From Acidobacteriota bacterium (GTDB lineage: Bacteria; Acidobacteriota; Terriglobia; Terriglobales; Acidobacteriaceae), in assembly GCA_021846065.1 (NCBI GenBank), contig JAJZCP010000129.1:1-5347 (forward strand): DNA of 5,347 nt, given 5' to 3'. The translations under genes and the position numbers were made by a program. Shown piece by piece: positions 1 to 5,347 of this stretch; the stretch's first letter is position 1; each line of letters begins with the position of its first letter. The notes under the pieces were generated by a model. It was not told the DNA's origin. It was given only the letters and a program-made list of their open reading frames with translations, and did no database searches.

Positions 1-194
1 ACAGAGCGCTCCCGCAGAACCTTTGCACTGCCGAGACGTTTTACAAGGCCGGGATAAACGACCGCAAACAATTCGCTGCATGCCCGGCAACGAAAATCTT
101 CCGGCGCATCCACGCCGTCAATTTCGGCGCCACAGCCGATACACTGCAGCCGATGCGCTGTTGCCAGCACAGAATTCTGAAAGGAGTCCGCCAT
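1..194 (-). CDS. thrC: Threonine synthase, N-terminal fragment (partial, runs off the window)
   Basis: Threonine synthase is a cytoplasmic PLP enzyme that converts O-phospho-L-homoserine to L-threonine. Only the first 64 codons are visible. The frame opens with ATG at 194 and stays open to the window edge. The peptide begins MADSFQNSVLATAHRLQC and carries two CxxC pairs, C18-x2-C21 (CIGC) and C36-x2-C39 (CRAC). They are followed by a hydrophobic strand, LFAVVYPG, and a basic stretch ending KVLRERS. A short N-terminal zinc ribbon of the pattern LxCxxCG...FRCxxC..LxxVVYP, followed by an RER motif, is typical of many bacterial threonine synthases. The PLP-binding lysine lies outside the window. 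Upstream of the ATG there is only a weak GAGA about 9 nt away. The gene lies 93 bp downstream of proC on the same strand, so co-transcription is possible. Another protein with an N-terminal zinc ribbon cannot be excluded. Confidence 0.68.
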   Translation of the reverse strand, partial: MADSFQNSVLATAHRLQCIGCGAEIDGVDAPEDFRCRACSELFAVVYPGLVKRLGSAKVLRERS

Positions 195-241
195 AAAATA
201 TTTTCTCAGCACCGCAATCAGGCGCAAAGCCCAAACTGCAA

Positions 242-267
242 GGCAGCCGCGGGCAGCCCGCGTTGCC
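242..267 (-). other. Strong GC hairpin between proC and the thrC-like gene
   Basis: In the 93-bp spacer downstream of the proC stop, positions 248-253 (CGCGGG) and 257-262 (CCCGCG) form a perfect 6-bp stem around a 3-nt loop. The stem extends by GGCAG (242-246) against TTGCC (263-267), four Watson-Crick pairs and one G-T pair, after a single bulged C at 247. On the minus-strand transcript no clear U-run follows the stem. It may be an mRNA-processing or partial-termination element, or a chance GC-rich fold. A T-run does exist at 273-277 on the plus strand, but no plus-strand gene ends there. Confidence 0.4.
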
Positions 268-287
268 GGCCGTTTTTCGCACCCCTG

Positions 288-1148
288 TCAGTGGGCCGCC
301 AGTTCGCGGGCGCGCTCTGTGGCACGCATCACCGCCTTGATGAGCGTCACACGCAATCCGCCTTCTTCCAGCTCCAGAATGCCGTCTACCGTACATCCGG
401 CAGGCGTCGTCACGTTGTCTTTCAGCAGCGCGGGATGACTGCCGGTCTGCAGCACCATGCTGGCCGCACCCAGCGCGGTCTGCGACGCCAGCAACGTGGC
501 AACATCGCGCGGCAAACCCACCTTCACGCCAGCCTCGGCCAGCGCCTCCAGAATGATGTAAATGTAGGCGGGACCGCTGCCGGACAGGCCCGTGACCGCG
601 TCCATGTGCTTCTCTTCCACCAGAACCGTGCGGCCCACGCTCAGGAACATCCGCTCCGCCAGCGCCAGCAGCTCGGCCGAAACATACCGGCCACGGCACA
701 GCGCCGTAGCGCCACAGCCGATCAGGGCCGGCGTATTCGGCATGGCCCGGATCACCGGAAGCTCGACGCCGGCTGCTTCTTCCAGCGCGGCCGTCTTGAC
801 GGAAGCTGCGATGGAGAACAGAGCCTTGCGCGATGAAAGTGCAGGCCGGATCTGACGCAGAACCTCCAGCACGGACTGCGGCTTGACGCCGAGCAGAATC
901 AGGTCGGCCTCGCGTGCGGCTCTCAGATTATCGGTCGTGACGGTGATGCCGAGCTGCGCAGCAAGCTGTTGCGCGCGCGCCTCATGCTGTACGGTCGCCA
1001 CGATGTTTTCCGGCGGAAACAGGCCGCTGCGCAAAAAGGCCTGCAGCAGCGTGCTGCCCATTTTGCCGGCGCCAATGACGGCCAGCCGTGACGGGACATG
1101 CGTCTCCGGATGCTTGCTGGGCTTTGAATTTCCTTTCTTCATTACCAT
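288..1148 (-). CDS. proC: Pyrroline-5-carboxylate reductase
   Basis: This cytoplasmic enzyme reduces 1-pyrroline-5-carboxylate to L-proline with NAD(P)H, the last step of proline synthesis. The 286-residue protein has the full family layout. A Rossmann nucleotide-binding loop GAGKMG is at 26-31 and the LLGVKPQ strand-turn is at 85-91. MPNTPALIGCGATALC is at 136-151, and the dimerisation-domain block GLSGSGPAYIYIILEALAEAG is centred on 187-207. The C-terminal LKDNVTTPAGCTVDGILELE (242-261) runs into EGGLR and corresponds to the P5C reductase signature; it reads TPAGCT where many homologues read SPGGTT. The ATG at 1148 is preceded by AGGAG (1154-1158) with a 5-nt spacer, which supports this start over the in-frame ATG at 1142. 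An extension of about 20 polar residues precedes the Rossmann fold, longer than in E. coli ProC. The gene lies 76 bp after the DUF885 gene and 93 bp before the thrC-like gene. Confidence 0.97.
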   Translation of the reverse strand: MVMKKGNSKPSKHPETHVPSRLAVIGAGKMGSTLLQAFLRSGLFPPENIVATVQHEARAQQLAAQLGITVTTDNLRAAREADLILLGVKPQSVLEVLRQIRPALSSRKALFSIAASVKTAALEEAAGVELPVIRAMPNTPALIGCGATALCRGRYVSAELLALAERMFLSVGRTVLVEEKHMDAVTGLSGSGPAYIYIILEALAEAGVKVGLPRDVATLLASQTALGAASMVLQTGSHPALLKDNVTTPAGCTVDGILELEEGGLRVTLIKAVMRATERARELAAH

Positions 1149-1153
1149 TCCGT

Positions 1154-1158
1154 CTCCT
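1154..1158 (-). promoter_or_regulatory. Ribosome binding site of proC
   Basis: AGGAG on the minus strand lies 5 nt upstream of the ATG at 1148. The second in-frame ATG at 1142 would sit 11 nt away, so this site favours the longer start. Confidence 0.7.
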
Positions 1159-1224
1159 GTAGATGGGCCGCATCGACAGAGCTGCGACAGCGGCGGATTT
1201 GCGTGGATAGCCCGTTTGTACGTC

Positions 1225-3063
1225 TTACGGACGAGTCCCCTGCTGTGCGGCGATCCACGCGTTCACACGCTGCTCCAGAATGTCGAGCGGCAACGCGCCC
1301 GTATCGAGCACCGCATCGTGAAAGGTCCGGATATCGAACTTTGGCCCAAGCGCCTTTTGCGCTTTGGCACGCAGTTCAAGGATCTTCAAACGCCCCACGT
1401 CATAGGCCAGCGCCTGCCCGGGCCATGCGATGTAACGATCCACCTCTTCCTGGATCGTGATGTCGTCCATCGCGGTGTGATCGCGGAAATATTGCACCAT
1501 CTGGTCGCGCGTCCAGTGGTCCTGATGAACGCCAGTATCCACGACAAGCCGGACGGCGCGCCACATCTGATTCTCCAGCATGCCGTACCGGCTGTACGGA
1601 TTTTGATAGAAGCCAACCTCCTGGCCAAGCTGCTCACTGTAAAAGGCCCAGCCTTCCACAAACGCCGTGTAGCCCTCAAAGCGGCGAAACTCCGGCAGCC
1701 CCGTCATCTCCTGTGCCAGTGAAATCTGCAAGTGATGGCCAGGGACGCCCTCGTGATACGCGATGGCTTCCACCTGTGTCAGCAGGCGGCTGGTGGCGTC
1801 CGTCGTGTTGACGCGAATCATGCCAGGCCGCGAGCCATCGGGCGTACCGGCCTGATAGTCCGCCGGCACCTGGCCGGCGGAGTCAGCCGCTGGCATGGGG
1901 ACGACAGTCAACGGAGATTTGGGAAGCTTTGTCACCAGCTGTGGCAGCTTTGGCGTCATCTGCTGCACGTAGTGGCTGTAAAGTCCGATAAGCTCGGTGG
2001 CGGACTGCGCATGCTCCTTCGGATCGTCGAGCAGATGCTGATGAAAGCTGCGAAGGTCTGTCCCGCCCAACTGATGCACCGCCGCCAGCAACTGCGGCTG
2101 AATGCGGGCCACATCGTCGAGGCCCATCTGATGCACCTGGGCCGGCGTCATGTCCGTCGTCGTAAAGTGGCGCACCAGGTACGCGTAACAAGCATCGCCG
2201 TCGCGACTGGCCCAGATTCCAGGCTGCTGGCGCGCATGCGGAATATAGGTGGCCGCGAGAAACCTGGCGAAACGCGCATAGGCAGGCTGCACCTGCGTGC
2301 GGACTGCCTGCAGAATCTGGTCGTGGAGCTGCTTCTGCCGGGCGACGGGAATCGACGCAGGAAATTTCTCCACCGGCCGCGCAAAGATCGTAGTCTCCGG
2401 CTTTGCCGCAGCCACGGCATTTACCTGCGCCAGTACCTGCTCCATCAAAAACTGCGGTTCACTGCGGCCGTCCTGCTCCCCGAGCATCATCGCGGTACTA
2501 ACCTGCGCAAAAACCTGGGGTACCCGCTGCAGCCGCGCCAGGTAGTGCTCATAATCCCCGGCGCTGGTAAAGGTGAGGGTTTCCACCAGCAGCGGCAGAT
2601 CCAGCTGCGGACCGTTCACCTGCGTGACCGGTGTTTGCCATGGCTTGCAAACGGATGACTCCTGCTGATCGACCAGATCGCTGACGAGCAGCTTCTTGCT
2701 CAACCGGAGCTGCGCCGGCATCCCGGTGGTATCGATGGCGCCCAGCCGCTCAATAAATCCCTCGCCGCGCGCCAGCGAATCGTCATAAGCGCGGGCAGAG
2801 TAATCCGAGAGCTGGTCGTCATAGCGCTTGTCCCCGACCGCACTCGCCATCTCCGGATTGTGTTTGAGCTGGTCCTGCCAATAGTCCCGGAAGATTTGAT
2901 TGAGCGCCTCAGTGCGGCCTTCGAGCGTGCTGGGCGGATGCGCTGGCGCCAGATCGCCAGGCTTGAAACTTTGCGCAAGGGCCGAGCCGACCAGGCTCAG
3001 AAGCACGCAGGCCGCAGCGGTCCATCGTGGCAGAGGGTACTTGGGAGCGTGTTGCGTCCGCAT
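1225..3063 (-). CDS. Secreted DUF885 family protein, probable zinc metallopeptidase
   Basis: The 612-residue protein matches the DUF885 (PF05960) family, whose members are usually about this long. The exact substrate is unknown. The N-terminus MRTQHAPKYPLPRW is followed by a hydrophobic stretch ending GSALAQS, a Sec signal peptide with likely cleavage after ALA near residue 30, so the protein acts outside the cytoplasm. The hallmark AYHEGVPGHHLQ lies at 435-446, with H437, E438, H443 and H444 as candidate metal and catalytic residues. It is followed by EGWAFYSE at 470-477, where E470 could be a further zinc ligand, as in zincin-type peptidases. The conserved MLENQMWRAVRLVVDTGVH segment (495-513) and PGQALAYDVGRLKILELR (548-565) also fit the family. 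The start at 3063 was chosen because the signal peptide begins there. An in-frame ATG at 3156 would add 31 residues ahead of the signal peptide. No good ribosome binding site precedes either start. The metallopeptidase role is inferred from motif resemblance. Confidence 0.9.
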   Translation of the reverse strand: MRTQHAPKYPLPRWTAAACVLLSLVGSALAQSFKPGDLAPAHPPSTLEGRTEALNQIFRDYWQDQLKHNPEMASAVGDKRYDDQLSDYSARAYDDSLARGEGFIERLGAIDTTGMPAQLRLSKKLLVSDLVDQQESSVCKPWQTPVTQVNGPQLDLPLLVETLTFTSAGDYEHYLARLQRVPQVFAQVSTAMMLGEQDGRSEPQFLMEQVLAQVNAVAAAKPETTIFARPVEKFPASIPVARQKQLHDQILQAVRTQVQPAYARFARFLAATYIPHARQQPGIWASRDGDACYAYLVRHFTTTDMTPAQVHQMGLDDVARIQPQLLAAVHQLGGTDLRSFHQHLLDDPKEHAQSATELIGLYSHYVQQMTPKLPQLVTKLPKSPLTVVPMPAADSAGQVPADYQAGTPDGSRPGMIRVNTTDATSRLLTQVEAIAYHEGVPGHHLQISLAQEMTGLPEFRRFEGYTAFVEGWAFYSEQLGQEVGFYQNPYSRYGMLENQMWRAVRLVVDTGVHQDHWTRDQMVQYFRDHTAMDDITIQEEVDRYIAWPGQALAYDVGRLKILELRAKAQKALGPKFDIRTFHDAVLDTGALPLDILEQRVNAWIAAQQGTRP

Positions 3064-3112
3064 GCTTGAGTGTAGCGCGGACGCTCGTGGATTTTCGTGC
3101 GCAAGGGCGTGC

Positions 3113-3148
3113 GTACAGCGTGGCCGTCCGTCGCTGGCAACGCTGTAC
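3113..3148. promoter_or_regulatory. Perfect 9-bp inverted repeat upstream of the DUF885 gene, possible operator
   Basis: GTACAGCGT (3113-3121) and its exact reverse complement ACGCTGTAC (3140-3148) flank an 18-nt spacer. The near arm is about 50 bp upstream of the DUF885 start. On the minus strand a -35-like TTGCCA (3135-3140) lies 17 nt before TGTACG (3112-3117), which overlaps the second arm. The -10 match is weak. The layout would suit either a regulator half-site pair over a promoter or a stem-loop in the mRNA leader. Both are inference. Confidence 0.35.
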
Positions 3149-3164
3149 ACCGTCATATCGGCAG

Positions 3165-3213
3165 AAAGGGCGCAGCTTTTCTGCCGGCCGGGCCGCAGCG
3201 GCTAAAGCCCTTT
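3165..3213 (-). terminator. Possible terminator structure at the end of the cytochrome gene
   Basis: On the minus strand AAAGGGC (3213-3207), inside the last codons of the cytochrome gene, is the exact reverse complement of GCCCTTT (3171-3165). The 35 nt between them are GC-rich and can form small inner stems around GCCG-CTG-CGGC. The 3' arm ends in TTTCT rather than a solid U-run. This could terminate the upstream three-gene transcript before the DUF885 gene, but the fold is imperfect and the loop is long. Confidence 0.25.
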
Positions 3214-3966
3214 GTACTTCGGATTGAAAGCCGGCCGCGGCTTGCTGTGGATGAATGCGGCCACGTCGAACGCTTCCTGCGGCTTCAAAGTTCCAGGATG
3301 ATTCTGCGGCATGTTGTGTACCAGGAAGGCTGCCATCTTCTCCACGTGATCCATCCCCGCGCCATCGTTATACGCGCCAGGGCCCCAAACCGGTGGCAGC
3401 ACAGTCGGAACACCCTCGCCGTTGACGCCGTGGCACACGGCGCACTGTGTCGCATATACCTGCTTGCCGTGCGCAGGATTTCCGGTCAATGCAGGTACCT
3501 GGACAAATCCACGCTGCGGAGCCGCCTGCCCTTTTACTCCGCTGGATATTGAGTCAAGATACGCGATTAACGCGACCATCTCCGGACTGTCTTCCGGCAG
3601 CGGTTTGCCGTTTTCGCTGCGGACAAAGCACTCGTTGATGCGCTCCTGCAGCGATACCACCCGGCCCGCGCGCTTGGTATATGCGGGAAAAACATTGGCA
3701 ATGTTGACCAAAGGCGCGGCATAAGGTTCCTTGCCGCTATCGATGTGGCAGTCGCCGCAGGAGAGCTTATTGCCGACATACGCTGCAGCGTGTTGCGGCG
3801 TCTGGTCGAAGATCAGCTTGCCCTGCACGGCCAGCTCCGCCTGTTGCGCAGGCGTCGGCTGCGCCGCGGCAGGGGGAGCCTGTTTCTGACGCGAACAACC
3901 GGCGACGGCAAGGGCCGCGCCTACAGAAAGAGCAGACAGCAACAAGCAGATCTTCGAACGCAGCAT
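3202..3966 (-). CDS. Di-heme c-type cytochrome lipoprotein, thiosulfate dehydrogenase (TsdA)-like
   Basis: The 254-residue protein starts with a lipoprotein signal peptide, a hydrophobic stretch ending LAVAGC with the lipobox cysteine C24, so it should be membrane-anchored on the outer face. Two heme c sites are present, C70-GD-C73-H74 and C175-AV-C178-H179. The first domain has VSLQERINECFVRSENGKPL (104-122), then PEDSPEM and ALIAYLDSISSG. The second has PPVWGPGAYNDGAGM (191-205) and HNMP (217-220). This arrangement matches the TsdA family, which oxidises two thiosulfates to tetrathionate or runs the reverse reaction. In characterised TsdA a cysteine is the distal ligand of heme 1; C113 (in ECFVRS) is the likely equivalent, and M219 is a candidate ligand of heme 2. 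The start ATG lies 2 bp after the preceding gene's stop, with AAGGAG (3972-3977) 5 nt upstream. The family call is strong; the physiological substrate is inferred, and a general sulfur-related or electron-shuttle cytochrome remains possible. Confidence 0.88.
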   Translation of the reverse strand: MLRSKICLLLSALSVGAALAVAGCSRQKQAPPAAAQPTPAQQAELAVQGKLIFDQTPQHAAAYVGNKLSCGDCHIDSGKEPYAAPLVNIANVFPAYTKRAGRVVSLQERINECFVRSENGKPLPEDSPEMVALIAYLDSISSGVKGQAAPQRGFVQVPALTGNPAHGKQVYATQCAVCHGVNGEGVPTVLPPVWGPGAYNDGAGMDHVEKMAAFLVHNMPQNHPGTLKPQEAFDVAAFIHSKPRPAFNPKYKGL

Positions 3967-3968
3967 GA

Positions 3969-4940
3969 TTACTCCTTCTCATGGATGGTTGCGGGCACAG
4001 GACCAAATCCGAAGCGCCGGTAGGCCTGCTGCGCCGCCGGAGACTTCAGATATGCGAGCCACGCGCGGGCAACAGCCGCGTGCGGCGCGCCTTTGACAAC
4101 GCCGCATGCGTAGACGGCAGTTGTATTTTGCGTGGCAGGAATCTCTACGCCATCGATCGGATTGCCAACGCTCTTCTGAAACGCAATCTCTGAGGCCCAG
4201 GTGACGCCCGCATCCGCCTGCCCGCCCATGATGCGCATCGGCGTCTGGCGATGATGAATTTCCGTCAGCACGGTAGAGCCGTCCGCTACTTTTGTTTTGT
4301 AAACCGACTGATAGAGCGGCTCCCCGCCGGCCTTGCGCAGCGAATTCGCAATCTGGTTGGCAACGCCTTCCCACTGCGGATTGGGCATCGAGAGCCGCAG
4401 GCCGGGCTTTCCCAGATCATTCAATCCGCGAATGTTTTTGGGATTGCCAGCAGGGACCATGATCGCCAGCGTGTTGGTCGCATATTCCGTCACGCCCTCC
4501 ACCTGTTGCTTGGCAGCCATCTGCCGCAGCACGCGCGCGCCAGCCTCGTAGACGTCTGGCTGTACCTGCACCGTAAGATTGCCCAGCGTCAACGCGCCGC
4601 CGGCTGCCATCTGCCGGCGCAGAATACCCGGCGGCAGCGTCTCGTAAAAGATGCGGCCACGCAGCTCCGGATGCTGCTGCACGAACCCGGCGATGAGCTG
4701 CGGCAGCACGAAAAACTGGTTGCCGCCGATGAACAGCACCAGCTTCGCGTTTGCCGGGTTGCCGTGCAGGTCGGGGACATTGTCCACGTCCGGCACGTGA
4801 AACACGTAACCTTTCTCGGCTGCAGGATTGTTGGCTCCTGCGCTCCACGGCGGAAATTTCTGTGGCGCTTGCTGTGCGCTCAGCGCGGCCGTCATCAAGA
4901 GCGGCAGCGCCAAAGCTGCAGTACGGCTTCTCATCCTCAT
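3969..4940 (-). CDS. Periplasmic substrate-binding protein (type-2 periplasmic binding fold, ModA-like), ligand unknown
   Basis: The 323-residue protein has a Sec signal peptide, MRMRSRTAALALPLLMTAAL followed by SAQQ, with likely cleavage after SA near residue 22. The rest resembles ABC-type extracellular solute-binding proteins of the molybdate/sulfate-like type-2 fold. Notable conserved-looking segments are VPDVDNVPDLHG (49-60), LVLFIGGNQFFVLPQLIAGF (67-86), ETLPPGI (100-106), LAIMVPAGNP (158-167), LRLSMPNPQWEGV (181-193), IHHRQTPMRIMGGQADAGVTW (228-248) and a C-terminal RAWLAYLKSPAAQQAYRRFGF. The last is the usual tail of binding proteins that capture anions or small solutes. The start at 4940 has AAGGAG (4948-4953) 7 nt upstream. 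No permease or ATPase gene is present in the window; instead a TsdA-like cytochrome follows after 2 bp, which suggests translational coupling. The ligand cannot be told from sequence: molybdate, tungstate or a sulfur oxyanion are candidates. It may work without a transporter, as a receptor or delivery protein. Confidence 0.85.
   Translation of the reverse strand: MRMRSRTAALALPLLMTAALSAQQAPQKFPPWSAGANNPAAEKGYVFHVPDVDNVPDLHGNPANAKLVLFIGGNQFFVLPQLIAGFVQQHPELRGRIFYETLPPGILRRQMAAGGALTLGNLTVQVQPDVYEAGARVLRQMAAKQQVEGVTEYATNTLAIMVPAGNPKNIRGLNDLGKPGLRLSMPNPQWEGVANQIANSLRKAGGEPLYQSVYKTKVADGSTVLTEIHHRQTPMRIMGGQADAGVTWASEIAFQKSVGNPIDGVEIPATQNTTAVYACGVVKGAPHAAVARAWLAYLKSPAAQQAYRRFGFGPVPATIHEKE
3972..3977 (-). 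promoter_or_regulatory. Ribosome binding site of the cytochrome gene, inside the binding-protein gene
   Basis: AAGGAG on the minus strand is formed by the last Lys-Glu codons of the binding-protein gene. It lies 5 nt before the cytochrome ATG at 3966, with the TAA stop in between. This indicates translational coupling of the two genes. Confidence 0.75.
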
Positions 4941-4947
4941 CGCCTGT

Positions 4948-4953
4948 CTCCTT
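4948..4953 (-). promoter_or_regulatory. Ribosome binding site of the substrate-binding protein gene
   Basis: AAGGAG lies 7 nt upstream of the ATG at 4940, within the 39-bp gap after the DsrE-like gene. It decides for this ATG over the in-frame ATG two codons later at 4934. Confidence 0.75.
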
Positions 4954-4979
4954 GTTCCGTTGTGGTTGCCGTGCAGCGG

Positions 4980-5347
4980 CTAGACCTTCAGGTAGCTGTA
5001 GTGACCCTCGGTCTGCAGCAGGGCCAGCGCCGCCACCATGGACGCAACCACGATGGCGCCGGGAATCATATGCGCCAGCATGTCGTGGACGATCTCTTCC
5101 GGCTGCTGCTTCAAATTGTTGTGATGGATCAGCGCTCGCACCTGTTCTTCCGTCGCCGTATGACAACTCAGGAACGTCACGCCGCGATGCTGCAGGGCCT
5201 GAATGCTGGAATCCTGATAGATCGACTCCCGGCTGTCGGGGTCGTTTGAAGCATATTTAAGCGCGGCGCCGGCCTTGCTCGGGTAGAAGATATTTTTCGT
5301 GGCGGGCTTCCCGGTAGCGGGGTCTTTCACGTCGAGCCTTTTGACAG
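4980..5347 (-). CDS. DsrE-like secreted-type protein, C-terminal part (partial, N-terminus outside the window)
   Basis: The last 121 codons are visible; the frame stays open to the window edge, so the GTG at 5330 is probably internal. The visible part has VKRLDVKDPATGKPATKNIF, then AALKYASNDPDSRESIY, GVTFLSCHTATEEQVRAL (visible residues 55-72) and EEIVHDMLAHMIPGAIVVAS, and ends in ALALLQTEGHYSYLKV with a TAG stop. The order of a GVxFLxCxTA strand-turn and a later PGAIVVxSxVxALxxLQxxGxxY segment resembles DsrE/DsrF-like proteins. Their homologues in Acidobacteriota are often Tat-exported and carry misleading names such as 'transcriptional initiation protein Tat'. The only visible cysteine, C61, sits where DsrE-like proteins often carry a sulfur-binding cysteine. 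It lies 39 bp upstream of the binding-protein gene on the same strand and is probably its operon partner. The export signal cannot be checked here. Family assignment is by pattern and moderately sure; function is unknown. Confidence 0.62.
   Translation of the reverse strand, partial: VKRLDVKDPATGKPATKNIFYPSKAGAALKYASNDPDSRESIYQDSSIQALQHRGVTFLSCHTATEEQVRALIHHNNLKQQPEEIVHDMLAHMIPGAIVVASMVAALALLQTEGHYSYLKV

Noticed and set aside
118..699. Minus-strand frame of 193 codons overlapping proC and the thrC start
   Set aside because: It is out of frame with both proC and the thrC-like gene, has low-complexity Gly/Arg/Ala composition, and is fully explained as a frame shadow.
1167..1194. GCCGC/GCGGC 5-bp stem with an 18-nt loop, and a CGACAG direct repeat, in the spacer between the DUF885 gene and proC
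   Set aside because: The stem is short, the loop long, no U-run follows, and a repeated 6-mer is expected by chance in GC-rich DNA.
883..1722. Plus-strand open frame of 279 codons spanning the proC start and the DUF885 3' end
   Set aside because: It crosses two well-supported minus-strand genes and their spacer, and its translation shows no recognisable domain.
1732..2658. Plus-strand open frame of 308 codons inside the DUF885 gene
   Set aside because: It is the antisense shadow of a gene with clear DUF885 motifs; the translation is Arg/His-rich and resembles no family.
3069..3074. TACACT -10-like box just before the DUF885 start
   Set aside because: It is only 5 nt from the start codon and has no -35 element at a suitable distance; the nearest candidate TTGCGC is 24 nt away.
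3064..3156. Upstream ATG at 3156 as the DUF885 start
   Set aside because: It would put 31 polar residues before the signal peptide and has no ribosome binding site; the ATG at 3063 starts directly at the signal peptide.
4251..5249. Plus-strand open frame of 332 codons opposite the binding-protein and DsrE-like genes
   Set aside because: It is antisense to two genes with clear family motifs, its translation is rich in Arg, His and Gln without domain motifs, and such long antisense frames are common in GC-rich DNA.

Overview
The window is GC-rich bacterial DNA with tightly packed genes, all transcribed from the minus strand, so the biological order runs from high to low coordinates. The style of the proteins (a ProC ending in a TPAGCTVDG / ELEEGGLR block, a secreted DUF885 protein, a TsdA-like lipoprotein cytochrome and a DsrE-like secreted protein) suggests an Acidobacteriota member, probably from the Acidobacteriaceae/Terriglobia side. 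That placement is inference from family resemblance, not from a marker gene.

Region A (5347 to 3202) looks like one operon for periplasmic chemistry. It holds the C-terminal part of a DsrE-like protein (cut by the window edge), then after 39 bp a secreted type-2 periplasmic solute-binding protein, then after only 2 bp a di-heme c-type cytochrome lipoprotein resembling thiosulfate dehydrogenase TsdA. No permease or ATPase accompanies the binding protein in this window. A possible terminator-like structure overlaps the cytochrome stop codon. Together the three genes suggest handling of a reduced sulfur compound outside the cytoplasm, with electrons leaving through the cytochrome.

Region B (3201 to 1225) holds a 138-bp spacer with a perfect 9-bp inverted repeat, then a secreted DUF885 protein with a zincin-like HEGxPGHH motif, probably a peptidase.

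Region C (1224 to 1) is core amino-acid biosynthesis: proC (pyrroline-5-carboxylate reductase, last step of proline synthesis), then a 93-bp spacer with a strong hairpin, then the first 64 codons of what looks like threonine synthase (thrC), cut by the window edge.

No tRNA, rRNA, CRISPR array, insertion sequence or phage gene was seen. The most interesting element is the DsrE-like / orphan binding protein / TsdA-like trio; the rest is ordinary.
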